Origin: Candidatus Hydrogenedentota bacterium
GTDB taxonomy: Bacteria; Hydrogenedentota; Hydrogenedentia; Hydrogenedentales; SLHB01
Reading direction: 5' to 3'
DNA length: 26,389 nt
Assembly (NCBI GenBank): GCA_035416745.1
Contig: DAOLNV010000014.1
Coordinates: 57,415 to 83,803, forward strand
Shown in pieces: positions 7,576-16,671 of the stretch; the stretch's first letter is position 1, and each line of letters opens with the position of its first letter. A model generated the notes under the pieces. That model was not told where the DNA came from, did no database searches, and saw nothing but the letters and a program-made list of their open reading frames with translations. A program made the position numbers and the translations under genes.

Positions 7576-9441
7576 ATGCTGGCTATCTTGTCCGTTCTCG
7601 TCCTGGCTGCTCCGTCGGAGGACACCGCCGCGGTGAAGATGTCGCTCTCACCGGATGCCAGCGCGATCACCTTCATGAGTTGGGATACGGAGGGAGGCGA
7701 TCGCCTTCAACGAAACCTGCTTCGCTCAGACGCGCCCTTCCGGGCGGAAATCCGTGTAGACGAATCATGGCAGGAAGCGCCCGCCGCCGTTCGCCTCCAA
7801 TATGCCGAAACAAACGGCGGATTCGATCTCACAGTCACGCCCTCGCCCGCAAGTCCGCCTGAATCCAGCGCTCTGCGGTTGTTGTTGTCCTTCGATCCCG
7901 GCGTGACCCCCACAACCATCCTGCCGAACGAATTCGGCGAAGGCGGCGCTCTCCTCTTCCCGGTCATCGTCTCGGCGCCCGACTTCGGACAGATGCTCGT
8001 GCGGCCTGTGGGCATCGACAACGCGGCATCCTATCTGACCGGCAGCCGCGAGAAGAAGACCCTCGAGTGGACCATCGAGATTCCGTGGCGTCCGGAGAAC
8101 GGTTCGGCGGCGTTCGAATTTCGCGCCGTGCGTCTGCCGAAACCCTCCGGGCTCCAGGACGGCGCCCGCTGGGACATTGCCCGCCGCGGTTGGTTCAATG
8201 CGTTCAACCTGACAAGCCGGTGGGGCGACCAGACCGCCCGTTTCAGCGCCCCTGCCGGAATCCTGGGGAACAACGTTCTGAGCGATCCGGCCAGCCTGTC
8301 GGTTTGGATGTACGCCGACATGATCCTTTTTGTTCCCGAACTGCCGGGAGGGCTTCGCACCGGCCCTTACCTCCGCCGAACCCTCGACCACTGGCTCGAT
8401 AACCGGATGCAGCCCAACGGCAACGTCATAGCGTATTGGGACTACGACGCATTCCTCGATTCCCTCCCCTCGCTCCTCATCAGCGCATGGGACTACGTAG
8501 AGGCCACGCACGATGCGGGCTGGCTCGAGCGCCGAATCGACAAACTCGAACAGATCGCCGGATATGCCGCCAGCCGCGATGTCGACAATGACGGCCTCAT
8601 CGAAGCCATCCCCACGGGAAATCGCGGCAGCCTGGTCCAGCCCAACCGTAGCAGTTGCTGGTTCGACGCGATCAATTTCGGATGGAAGGACGCTTACTCG
8701 AACGCGCTTATGTACCGCGCATTCTGTTGTCTCGCCGATCTCAACGCCAGGCTGAACCGCGAGGACCGCCGTGAATTCTGGTTGGCCCGGGCGCTCCGTC
8801 TGAAGCAAGCCTATGCGCCCGCGCTGCTCAATCCCGAGACCGGCTGGCTCGCCATGTGGAGAAGCCAGGACGGCGAACTGCACGATTACGCTTCGCCGAT
8901 TGTAAACGGCTACGCCATCGAATACGGCCTCGTCGACGCCGCCCAGGGCCGCTCCATACTCGAAAAGCTTCACGCGAAGATGAAGACCGCCGGGTTCTCG
9001 AACATCGCTTTTGGCGTTCCCTGCGTTTTGGATCCCATACCTCCCGGCGACTATCTACAGCCCGCCATCGGGGCCGCGCAGGAACCCGACGGGCGCGATA
9101 CCTGGCAGGAATACATGAACGGGGGCATCACCGCGGGGCAGGTCTATCACTTCCTTGCGGCGCACTATGTCGTGGGCATGTCAGAAGAAGCCGACGGTAT
9201 CCTGGACGCCATGCTGAAGACGCAGCACGCCGGCGGCTTTCAGAATGGAGTCCAGGATGCCTACCCGAAAGGCGTGGACTGGCGCAGATGGAACGGCGAC
9301 CCCTGCGGATACGAAGGATACCTCGCCGACAACGCTCGTTTCCTTCTCGCCGTGCTGACCAGGCACGCGGATTTCCGGGAACGCATGTACCGCCCCCTCC
9401 ACGCTGCTGCACGGCAACCGGCGAAGACAGACCAGGACTGA
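7576..9441 (+). CDS. Secreted six-hairpin (alpha/alpha)6-type glycoside hydrolase-like protein
   Basis: The 621-residue protein starts with a short hydrophobic stretch (residues 1-12) that may be a signal peptide, although it lacks a basic N-region. Residues about 20-215 look like a beta-sandwich. The rest resembles the six-hairpin glycosidase fold of GH37/GH63/GH116-like enzymes: Y-W-D-Y-D-A-F-L-D near 298, N-R-S-S-C-W-F-D-A-I-N-F-G near 359-371, then K-D-A-Y-S-N-A-L-M-Y-R-A, and Q-E-Y-M-N-G-G near 513. The family and acid residues cannot be fixed by eye. An in-frame stop at 7546 limits the start to about ATG 7576; the ribosome site is weak (GGGGGC). It follows the sugar operon and may supply it with sugar. 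Its end lies 11 bp from the end of the opposing channel gene. Confidence 0.75.
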   Translation: MLAILSVLVLAAPSEDTAAVKMSLSPDASAITFMSWDTEGGDRLQRNLLRSDAPFRAEIRVDESWQEAPAAVRLQYAETNGGFDLTVTPSPASPPESSALRLLLSFDPGVTPTTILPNEFGEGGALLFPVIVSAPDFGQMLVRPVGIDNAASYLTGSREKKTLEWTIEIPWRPENGSAAFEFRAVRLPKPSGLQDGARWDIARRGWFNAFNLTSRWGDQTARFSAPAGILGNNVLSDPASLSVWMYADMILFVPELPGGLRTGPYLRRTLDHWLDNRMQPNGNVIAYWDYDAFLDSLPSLLISAWDYVEATHDAGWLERRIDKLEQIAGYAASRDVDNDGLIEAIPTGNRGSLVQPNRSSCWFDAINFGWKDAYSNALMYRAFCCLADLNARLNREDRREFWLARALRLKQAYAPALLNPETGWLAMWRSQDGELHDYASPIVNGYAIEYGLVDAAQGRSILEKLHAKMKTAGFSNIAFGVPCVLDPIPPGDYLQPAIGAAQEPDGRDTWQEYMNGGITAGQVYHFLAAHYVVGMSEEADGILDAMLKTQHAGGFQNGVQDAYPKGVDWRRWNGDPCGYEGYLADNARFLLAVLTRHADFRERMYRPLHAAARQPAKTDQD

Positions 9442-9452
9442 CAACGCGGCGG

Positions 9453-10169
9453 TTATTTCCCGGACAGACGTTGCGTCACATGCACACTGAGCAGATAGGC
9501 CACTACCAGCGCGAGATAAAGCTGCCCTACTGTTGTTTGAAGAATCACCAGCGTCTCGGCGGCGGTGCTCAACGGCACGATGTCGCCATAGCCCTCTGTA
9601 GCCTGGGTTACGAAACTGAAATAGAGGAATTTCGAGGCCGCCGTCTCGTAGTACGTTTCCATGGGAACGCTTCCGTACTCGAGCGGCAGCTGAAACGATT
9701 GCGGCAGCGCGATTTCGAGAAGCGTGTAGAACTGTGCCCATGCAAATCCGAGGATCATATAAAAGTTTATTGCCCCGACCATATCGTCCGTCATTACATG
9801 TTCCGTGCGAAGCAACGATGCCAGCAACTGCGCGCCGCAGAAGAAAAGAAAGAAGGCCGAAAGAACAGCCCGTGACACGGCAAGCCATCCGTGGAGGGGC
9901 ACCGTCTGCATGCCCGGCACAAACACGCTAAAAACTATCCAAACCGCGGCCAAACCCGTAAGAAACCCCAGAATCACCCGGGGAATGAGCCGCTTGGGAC
10001 CGGCGATCCATACCGATGCCACCATGGCCACGGTGAACAGCCGCGCAATGGCCATCACGTGGAAAAAGGGCCGCACAAGAATCAGCAGGATGAAGACCCC
10101 CGTGAGATAGAGATACCGCCACTGGGGCTTCTTGTGCCCTGGACGGCCCTTATGCCATGCCTGCGGCAT
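9453..10169 (-). CDS. Potassium-channel-like membrane protein (ion channel 2 family)
   Basis: The 238-residue protein has several hydrophobic segments (about 21-40, 43-57, 64-88, 97-118, 135-155), then a pore helix and the filter T-E-G-Y-G-D (191-196), and a last membrane helix with V-G-Q-L-Y-L-A-L-V-V-A near 214-224. The G-Y-G-D core and the G-Q-L-Y-L-A helix match small bacterial channels of the Ion_trans_2 group. Glu at filter position 192, where Val, Leu, Ile or Thr is usual, is odd. No cytoplasmic RCK domain is present. The gene starts only six bases after the stop of the RND pump gene, so it is the last gene of that operon. Channel class is well supported; ion selectivity is inferred from the filter. 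Confidence 0.8.
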   Translation of the reverse strand: MPQAWHKGRPGHKKPQWRYLYLTGVFILLILVRPFFHVMAIARLFTVAMVASVWIAGPKRLIPRVILGFLTGLAAVWIVFSVFVPGMQTVPLHGWLAVSRAVLSAFFLFFCGAQLLASLLRTEHVMTDDMVGAINFYMILGFAWAQFYTLLEIALPQSFQLPLEYGSVPMETYYETAASKFLYFSFVTQATEGYGDIVPLSTAAETLVILQTTVGQLYLALVVAYLLSVHVTQRLSGK

Positions 10170-10175
10170 CGGCCG

Positions 10176-13100
10176 TTATGTTTCCGCAGTCCGCGGCGAG
10201 ATGCGGAAGATGATCGCGTACAAAACCGGCACCACGACGAGTGTCAGAATCGACGCAAATGTAAGACCAAACACGATCGTCACCGCCATCGAGATAAAAA
10301 ACGCGTCGGTGAAGAGCGGAAGCATCCCCATTACGGTTGTCAACGCCGCCATGCTTACGGGCCGCACCCGGCTGACCGCGGAATCCAGGATCGCTTCATA
10401 TTTCTGCTTACCCTGCCCGATCTCGACGTTGATCTCGTCAACCAGAATCACCGCGTTCTTGATCAGCATCCCCGAAAGGCTCAGCGTGCCCAGCATTGCC
10501 ATGAAACCGAACGGTTGATGCGTGAGCAGCAACCCTGCCGTCACACCGATGATGGCCATAGGAACGCACAACCAGATTACCAACGGCTGCCGTATCGAAT
10601 TGAACAACACGATCACCACCGCGATCATGACGATCAATGGAACCGGAATATTCGCAGCAATGCTTGCCTGCGCTTTCGCCGAATCCTCGTATTCGCCTCC
10701 CCACTCCAGGGCGTATCCCGGGGGCAGCGGAATCGCCTCGACCTTGGGCATCAACCGTTCCAGCAAGGTGCTTGCCAGACCTTCTTTAGGGTCGCACCAC
10801 ACCTCGATGGTGCGCGCGCGGTCTCGCCGCATCACCATCGTATCCTCCCACTGCGTCAGGAACTCAGAGACCACCTGCCTCATGGGAAGGCTTGCCCGGG
10901 ATATAGGGCTGTACACTTGAGCGTCGTAGAGACTCGCCGCGCCACCCGCGCGCTCGCTCTCGGGCGCACGCGCCACAATCGGCAGCAGATCGTCTCCCTC
11001 GCGGTAAACGCCCACTTGCACCCCTTCGTACGCTTGTTTCAACGCCTGTGCCACATCCGGACGGCTTATTCCCGCGCGCTGCGCCTGTACCTCGGCAAGC
11101 ACCGCCACCACTGACTTGACGCGCTCCCGCCAGTCAAGATAGAAGCTGGTCGCGACGGGTTCGGCCGCATAGATCTCCAGCGTCTCGCCGGCCAGGCGGC
11201 GCAGCACGTCGGGGTCGGGTCCGCTGAAACGCGCGCGGATCTTCCCCTTCGACCCCGGGCCCAGCTCGAATTTCAGCACCGCCGTGTTTGCCTCGGGGAA
11301 TTCCGTCAGCAGAGCCTTCTCCAGCGACTCTTTCTTCTCATCGATTATCCGGTAATCCGGTACGTCCACGAAGAGCACCGCATAACTGGGATCCGTCTGT
11401 TGGGGTCCGTATGTCAGCATGAAGCGCAGCCCCCCGGAACCCACCATGGAAGTCACATGCGTGAATGACTCATCCTTCAGAATGAAATCTTCGACCTTGT
11501 CAACAAGGGCAACCGTCTCCTCGATGTGCGTGCCTCGAGGCAGATATACCTCCACCATGAACTGCGGCCGCGTCGAAGCCGGGAAAAAGCTGCTTTCCAC
11601 GAAGCGGAACCCAAAGCCCGCCAGGACAAGCAGCACAACAAGGGCCCCCACCGCTACCCACCGAAAACGCAGCGCGACCGCCAGAAATCGCCGGTACGTG
11701 CGAAAGAAGAAGCCGCCGTAGGGGTCCACTGTCTCGCTCGTATCGGTCTTCTTGGCGCCCTTCAGGAATAACGTGCAAAACAGCGGCGTTGCCGTCACCG
11801 CCGTCACCCAGCTCAGCATCAACGACGAAAACAACACCTGAAACAGCGACCCGCAGTATTCGCCCGTGCTGTCCGGCGACAAACCGATAGGCGCAAACGC
11901 CGTCACCGCGACAACCGTCGCTCCCAGCAGCGGATACATGGTCTGGCTGACGATCTCCGAGGCGGCGGCTATGCGGTCCATTCCGACTTCGATGCGCACC
12001 TGCATGCCTTCGGTTATCACGATCGCATTGTCCACCAGCATGCCGAGGGCGATGATCAGCGCGCCCAGGGAGATGCGTTCGAGCGCAACACCCCACACGT
12101 ACAAGACCAGGATCGTCGCGGCTATTGTCAGAATGAGCACGGCGCCAATGATCAGTCCGCTCCGAAGCCCCATAGTGATCAGAAGGACGACCACGACGAT
12201 GATCACCGCTTCCATGAGATTGACAACGAAGCCCTTGACCGCGATCGTCACGTCGCGCGACTGGAGATTGATCACGCCCATTTCCATGCCCAACGGGATC
12301 TCGGGTTCCAATTCCTTCAATCGGGCCGTCACGGCGTCTCCCATGGTGACCACGTTCCCTCCCCGAACCATGGAGATCCCGATGCCTATGGCGGGCTTCC
12401 CGTCGTAGCGCAGTAGCGGCTTCTGCGGGTCAACGTAGCCCCGGCGCACCTCCGCAACGTCGCCAAGGTAGACCAGCCGTCCGCCCACTGAACCGATCAG
12501 CAGGTTCTTCATGTCCTCGACGGAGCGTATAACACCGGTAGGCCGGATATGCACGTATTCCACGCCGGTGCGAACGCTCCCCGCATCCGCTACCAGATTC
12601 TTGTCCGATAAGGCGCCATAGATCTGTGACTGTGTCACGCCGAGCGATGCCATCCGCTCCTTCGACATTTCGACGTACACGGTCTCGTCCTGCACGCCGA
12701 AGAGCGCCACTTTGGCGACTCCGCCGACCAGCAACAGCTCGCGCTGCAGGAAGTCGGCGGTATCGTACAACTCGGCGAACGTATGTCCGTCTCCGTACAA
12801 TGCGAAATAGATTCCGTACACGTCGCCATAATCGTCATTCACGAGCGACGGACCCGCCTTCGGAGGAAGCAGGAGCTGGGCATCGTGCACTTTCCGGCGC
12901 AGTTCGTCCCAGACCTGCGGCAATTCATTCTTGTCGTAGGTATTCTTAATGGTGACGGTCACGATCGAGAGCCCCGGCTCGGAGCGCGAGGTGACCTCGT
13001 CCACCTGGCCCATCTGCTGAGCCGCCCGTTCGATCACGTCGCTGACTTCCTCCTCGACCTCGTAGGCCGTTGCGCCGGGATACGGCGTCAGCACCAGCGC

Positions 13101-13232
13101 ATCCTTGATGGTGAACTCGGGGTCCTCCAAACGGCCGATCTTCACATACGCGTACAGCCCGCCGGCCATCATCAGGAAACACATGAGATAGGTGATCACC
13201 CGTTTTCGGATAGAGTATTCCGCGATGTTCAT
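10176..13232 (-). CDS. RND family efflux transporter permease (AcrB/MexB-like)
   Basis: The 1018-residue inner-membrane pump has the usual RND plan: a first helix (about 12-32) after I-R-K-R-V, a large periplasmic loop, the helix block around G-M-L-V-D-N-A-I-V, a second helix at about 530, a second periplasmic loop, and a final helix block. D401 in L-V-D-N-A and K925 in G-M-L-I-K-N-A-V match proton-relay positions. Asn402 replaces the second Asp seen in AcrB, which is common in other RND branches. The sequence fits the hydrophobe/amphiphile exporter group better than the heavy-metal group, but the substrate is unknown. Its ATG overlaps the adaptor stop by four bases (ATGA). No TolC-like outer-membrane gene lies in the window, so that partner must be elsewhere. 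Confidence 0.95.
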   Translation of the reverse strand: MNIAEYSIRKRVITYLMCFLMMAGGLYAYVKIGRLEDPEFTIKDALVLTPYPGATAYEVEEEVSDVIERAAQQMGQVDEVTSRSEPGLSIVTVTIKNTYDKNELPQVWDELRRKVHDAQLLLPPKAGPSLVNDDYGDVYGIYFALYGDGHTFAELYDTADFLQRELLLVGGVAKVALFGVQDETVYVEMSKERMASLGVTQSQIYGALSDKNLVADAGSVRTGVEYVHIRPTGVIRSVEDMKNLLIGSVGGRLVYLGDVAEVRRGYVDPQKPLLRYDGKPAIGIGISMVRGGNVVTMGDAVTARLKELEPEIPLGMEMGVINLQSRDVTIAVKGFVVNLMEAVIIVVVVLLITMGLRSGLIIGAVLILTIAATILVLYVWGVALERISLGALIIALGMLVDNAIVITEGMQVRIEVGMDRIAAASEIVSQTMYPLLGATVVAVTAFAPIGLSPDSTGEYCGSLFQVLFSSLMLSWVTAVTATPLFCTLFLKGAKKTDTSETVDPYGGFFFRTYRRFLAVALRFRWVAVGALVVLLVLAGFGFRFVESSFFPASTRPQFMVEVYLPRGTHIEETVALVDKVEDFILKDESFTHVTSMVGSGGLRFMLTYGPQQTDPSYAVLFVDVPDYRIIDEKKESLEKALLTEFPEANTAVLKFELGPGSKGKIRARFSGPDPDVLRRLAGETLEIYAAEPVATSFYLDWRERVKSVVAVLAEVQAQRAGISRPDVAQALKQAYEGVQVGVYREGDDLLPIVARAPESERAGGAASLYDAQVYSPISRASLPMRQVVSEFLTQWEDTMVMRRDRARTIEVWCDPKEGLASTLLERLMPKVEAIPLPPGYALEWGGEYEDSAKAQASIAANIPVPLIVMIAVVIVLFNSIRQPLVIWLCVPMAIIGVTAGLLLTHQPFGFMAMLGTLSLSGMLIKNAVILVDEINVEIGQGKQKYEAILDSAVSRVRPVSMAALTTVMGMLPLFTDAFFISMAVTIVFGLTFASILTLVVVPVLYAIIFRISPRTAET

Positions 13233-14539
13233 TGGGCGTCTCCCCCGCCGGTCATCTCCCGCACCTCCATCCCTTCACGCAGGTAATGGACCCCCGTCGC
13301 GGCAATGGTCTCGCCCGCCGAAAGCCCCTGTGTCACCTCCACCCTCGCCCCCCTGATACTTCCAACTTCTACCTCCCGCTTGTTCACGCGCTTGGCGGCT
13401 GGGTCAATCACCCAAACGGCCGCTTGGCCTTCGGGCGTCTGGAAAACCGCCTCCGAAGGCACGGTGAGAACGCCCGCCTCGCTGGATTCGCCGCGCGGAA
13501 CCACCTGTACCGACGCCGTCATGCCGGGTGCGATGACTACGTTGTCGGGCGGGTCTACGCTCAGCCGCAACTCGTACGTTTGCGTATCCCGATCCGCCTG
13601 CGTCTGAAATTCCTTCAACGCCACGGGAAACTGTTGGCCGGGGTAGTTATCAAAGACTACCCGCACATTGCTCAAGTCCACCACGTCTTCCGCGCGTTTC
13701 GGCGACTTTGGCAAATCGTGTTCCGGGATCTGAATCACGACGTCTACGGTCTCTTTGTTCTGAAGCTTTACGACCGGCTGCCCCGCCGGAACGGTCTGGT
13801 GATTGTCAACGAAACGCTTCGCGACGAGACCCGTGAACGGCGCGAGCAATTTCGTGTCGGAAAGTGCGTCCTCAGCTTCCTTCTTCTGCGACTGCATACG
13901 GCGAATGTTAGCCTCGGTCGCTTCTATGTCTTCGGGGCGGGCGCCCGACCGGCCTTTCTCCAGTTCCGCCTGGGCTTGTTGCAGGGCGGCTTTGGCCTGA
14001 TCCCGATTCGTGCGCGCTGTATCGTATGTGCGCTGGGCTACTGCGTTCTCCGCCAGCAACCGCTCCGCGCGATTGAAGTCCGCTTCCGCCTGGGTAACAA
14101 GCGACTGGGCCGACGCCACGGCCGCTTCCATCTCACGAAGGTCCTCCGGCCTGGCCCCCGCCCGCATGGCTTTCAACTCCGCCTCGGCGCTCTCGAGGGA
14201 ACTCGTGGTCTGGGCCAGCCTGTTCTCATAGTCTCTCGGGTCGATCTGCGCCAGCGTCGCTCCCTTTTCAACGCGGTTGCCCTCTGTGGCGTTCAATTCC
14301 ACAAGCGGTCCGCTGACTCGAAACGCCAAGTCCACTTCTTGGGAGGCTTCCACGATGCCGGGGTAGGTACGCAGTTCCCGCCCCGTAGAAGCCCCGACCT
14401 GAAAGAAGCGCACCGGACGCACCGGCGGTGTTTCGTCCACCACGGCCTTCTCACAACCCCAGACGCAGAGCGCAACCAACACCGGACACCACGCCAGGAC
14501 ACACGAAGGTTCATCAAAGAAACGCCTTGCCTTCTTCAT
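13229..14539 (-). CDS. RND efflux periplasmic adaptor (membrane fusion protein), probable lipoprotein
   Basis: The 436-residue protein begins with a basic N-region and hydrophobic stretch ending V-W-G-C, a plausible lipobox with lipidated C29 (Trp at -2 is unusual). A barrel-sandwich half follows (L-N-A-T-E-G-N-R-V-E-K-G), then a long Ala/Glu/Gln-rich coiled-coil hairpin (about 90-215) carrying two copies of the element G-A-R-P-E-D, the second lipoyl half (L-A-P-F-T-G-L-V-A-K-R), and beta-barrel and membrane-proximal domains to the end. It links the RND pump to an outer-membrane channel. AGAGGGG lies seven bases before the ATG. It is the first gene of the adaptor-pump-channel operon, reading left from the promoter near 14840. 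Confidence 0.93.
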   Translation of the reverse strand: MKKARRFFDEPSCVLAWCPVLVALCVWGCEKAVVDETPPVRPVRFFQVGASTGRELRTYPGIVEASQEVDLAFRVSGPLVELNATEGNRVEKGATLAQIDPRDYENRLAQTTSSLESAEAELKAMRAGARPEDLREMEAAVASAQSLVTQAEADFNRAERLLAENAVAQRTYDTARTNRDQAKAALQQAQAELEKGRSGARPEDIEATEANIRRMQSQKKEAEDALSDTKLLAPFTGLVAKRFVDNHQTVPAGQPVVKLQNKETVDVVIQIPEHDLPKSPKRAEDVVDLSNVRVVFDNYPGQQFPVALKEFQTQADRDTQTYELRLSVDPPDNVVIAPGMTASVQVVPRGESSEAGVLTVPSEAVFQTPEGQAAVWVIDPAAKRVNKREVEVGSIRGARVEVTQGLSAGETIAATGVHYLREGMEVREMTGGGDAQ

Positions 14540-14884
14540 GCCGGTACCCCTCTTTTACTCGGGTGCATTTCCCTCGGATGCTCTCTTTCCGCCGCAGGTC
14601 CCGAGAATGTTCCACACCGCAGATCATTCTTCTCGCTGGAGAAACCTCACGAACCACGCCCCGCGTTCCACATCCAGCCCCTCCGAACCATCGCAGAGAC
14701 CGCCCCTTTGCTTCGTCCGCACCCGCCTCCAGATTCTTCCCCCATAAAAACACGAACCCTGGAGCTGCCGGAGAACCTCATCCCACGTCAATATGCAGGT
14801 AGTCGGCCCTGATAGACCACTTCCTACTTTATACCCCACAACTGTAACCGTCAATAGCCGAAATAGAACGAATAGGTCCTGCCT
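14540..14884. other. Intergenic region upstream of the RND operon
   Basis: This stretch holds no supported gene; short frames here lack motifs. It contains the proposed minus-strand promoter near its right end and would give the RND transcript a leader of about 280 nt. No strong hairpin with a T-tract marks the end of the gene at 14885. No local regulator gene of TetR or MarR type accompanies the pump. Confidence 0.5.
14828..14854 (-). promoter_or_regulatory. Sigma70-like promoter for the RND operon
   Basis: On the minus strand, TTGACG (14849-14854) is followed by a 15-bp spacer and TATAAA (14828-14833). Both boxes match consensus at five of six bases, though the spacer is short. It lies just past the stop of the 14885-16483 gene and points at the adaptor start about 290 bp away. 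Confidence 0.45.
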
Positions 14885-16483
14885 CTAACGACGCAGCTGG
14901 GGCATTTCGACCAGTTCGGCGTCGAGGCCCTCCACCTCGACGTCCACGGCCGTATCGCCTGCCCGCAAATGGTAGCTCTCGCGTCCCTCGGATGGGTTCC
15001 ACAGCAGAACGGCCCCGGCACTGGGATACCAGGCGCATACCGCGGGTTTGTCGTCCTCGACCCACGGACCCGTGTACCCTTCCTGCACAACCTGGCGTTT
15101 GAGCGCGAACAGCGCCGGCAGCTCCTCTCCCACGGCCTGCGTGGCTTCGGGCATCTTCGCGAGCGCGCGCCGCGTCACGAGCGCGCCCTTGCCAGGCTTA
15201 AGGCTCGATTCCTCCAATGCACGGGCGTCGAAATCGGACAGGAACGTACGTCCGTCGTCAGGAAGGGTCTCGACCGTCTCGAAGGGCATGCCCGAGGCAA
15301 GAAACAGGCTGTAGGGCTGGTCGTCGCCGACGTACCGCTGCGCCTCGCCCCAGTAATGCTTGAACGGTCCTTTGGGGGCATGTCCCGCGAGCCTGGCATG
15401 CAGCCGGGCATGTTTCGTCATGGCGGGTCCGATGGTAGCCCAGTGCTCGATGGGGAACGGGGTCATGCCGGACATGAACATCGTATGACGCACGTCGGCA
15501 ATGGTCGAGGTGGCCAGTTTCGCGGCCAGGTTGCGCGCAGATAACTGGTCTGCGGGGAAAGCCGTCGTCTCGCTCCAGGCCGACTCCGGGCGGGCGTACC
15601 GCCGGTGAAACAACACACTGAACAACTCGTCGGTTTTCCCTTTGAGGGGATTGAACGAGGCGTCGTTGAACATGAGTTCGCCAACCCGAAACGGAGCGTC
15701 GCGGTAGTCCGTCAGACGAATGCCCGCTTTTTCGGCCCCAAGATACATGATCATGTTGCCGAGGCGCGTATTGGGGGCGGCAGCCTGTTGCGCGCGAAAA
15801 CACGCCGTCAATTGGTCACAGGTGAACTCGACCCAGGCCCGCAACACCCGCGACAGGCGCCGCGCAAGCGCATCTTCGCGCAGTTCATCCCACGCGGATT
15901 CCGCAAACCCCGTCGCTTGAAGGAATTGGGCGCGGTGTTCGCCGCAGAAACACCCGCCAATGATCCCGGGTCCCACAGCCAGCCGGAAATCGTCGTCCAG
16001 AAACAGAATGTCCGGTTCGAGGGCCGCGAGCGCCTGGACCGCCGCGACGTTCTCGGCCGTGCCCGGGTCATGTAATGAGGTGCCGCTGTGCTTTCCCCCG
16101 TCGAACCGTTCGGCCATCTTCCAGCGCGCGGGAGGAGTCAACGGGGTTTGACCGGAGGCGTCGCCCAGCGCGTCGCCCGGGTGCCCGAGGGGAACATTAA
16201 TCGGATGCCAACGCAGGCCCAGCGATTCCACCTGGGCTCGTCCTTTTTGCAGGCCCTCAACCGTGTCGTACCAATATCCGTAGAAAAATGCCGCCTGCCA
16301 CACATCGGTCACCCCCGCGTCGCGCACCACCGTCAGCAGCTCCGGATTCTCCTCGCAAGCGCGCCGGGAAAGACACACATGATACTCGCGCAACCGGCCT
16401 TCTGACCCGTTTGCGCCCCGGTTGCTCATTGCACAACACATTACCGCACTGGCCTTTATGAAATCCCGGCGATTCAGTCTCAT
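14885..16483 (-). CDS. Tat-exported putative TIM-barrel glycosidase-like protein of unknown function
   Basis: The 532-residue protein opens with N-R-R-D-F-I-K and a hydrophobic region, a twin-arginine signal. The middle looks like a TIM barrel: V-T-D-V-W near 58-62, W-H-P-I-N-V near 92-97, I-L-F-L-D-D-D-F-R (159-167), C-F-C-G-E-H (178-183) and W-S-E-T-T-A-F-P (303-310). The acidic residues at strand ends (D163-D165, E305) could be catalytic, as in GH42-like enzymes, but I cannot name a family. The C-terminal 100 residues look like a beta domain. I chose ATG 16483 because AAGGAG lies eight bases upstream; the GTG at 16492 abuts that site. The Cys-Phe-Cys pair next to the acidic loop suggests a metal site or disulfide. 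It has its own promoter. Confidence 0.65.
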   Translation of the reverse strand: MRLNRRDFIKASAVMCCAMSNRGANGSEGRLREYHVCLSRRACEENPELLTVVRDAGVTDVWQAAFFYGYWYDTVEGLQKGRAQVESLGLRWHPINVPLGHPGDALGDASGQTPLTPPARWKMAERFDGGKHSGTSLHDPGTAENVAAVQALAALEPDILFLDDDFRLAVGPGIIGGCFCGEHRAQFLQATGFAESAWDELREDALARRLSRVLRAWVEFTCDQLTACFRAQQAAAPNTRLGNMIMYLGAEKAGIRLTDYRDAPFRVGELMFNDASFNPLKGKTDELFSVLFHRRYARPESAWSETTAFPADQLSARNLAAKLATSTIADVRHTMFMSGMTPFPIEHWATIGPAMTKHARLHARLAGHAPKGPFKHYWGEAQRYVGDDQPYSLFLASGMPFETVETLPDDGRTFLSDFDARALEESSLKPGKGALVTRRALAKMPEATQAVGEELPALFALKRQVVQEGYTGPWVEDDKPAVCAWYPSAGAVLLWNPSEGRESYHLRAGDTAVDVEVEGLDAELVEMPQLRR

Positions 16484-16509
16484 ATCACGCACTCCTTGTT
16501 GTCATCCCG

Positions 16510-16538
16510 ATTCTACCCCCCCCGGGACGCCCACTCAA
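16510..16538 (-). promoter_or_regulatory. Sigma70-like promoter for the Tat-exported protein gene
   Basis: On the minus strand, TTGAGT (16533-16538), a 17-bp spacer and TAGAAT (16510-16515) give good sigma70 geometry. The expected start near 16503 leaves a short leader of about 20 nt that contains the AAGGAG ribosome site. Confidence 0.55.
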
Positions 16539-16671
16539 CAGGTATAATCTGTTCAGCTGGCGTCATGCACGTGCAGGACCGGCTTTTCTGAATGATTCTG
16601 AATGTTTTTCGTCCTTATTCGATGAGAAAGTTTGTGGGTACTGACCTTCGAATTGGACAGGAGCAACGGCA

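Noticed and set aside
5754..7676. 640-codon open frame on the minus strand
   Set aside because: It is antisense to the dehydrogenase and cupin genes, both with recognisable motifs. Long antisense frames are expected at this GC content.
9891..11114. 407-codon plus-strand frame rich in His and Arg
   Set aside because: It is antisense to the channel and RND pump genes, and its composition is typical of a shadow frame.
13232..14812. 526-codon plus-strand frame
   Set aside because: It is antisense to the RND adaptor, which has clear lipoyl and coiled-coil segments.
16543..16548. Perfect TATAAT on the plus strand, possible promoter of the 16672 gene
   Set aside because: The -35 position 17 bp upstream is a run of C residues and no extended -10 TG is present, so I did not call it.
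16566..16575. 10-bp palindrome TGCACGTGCA between divergent genes
   Set aside because: It is short, single and common by chance; there is no second copy or spacing to suggest an operator.
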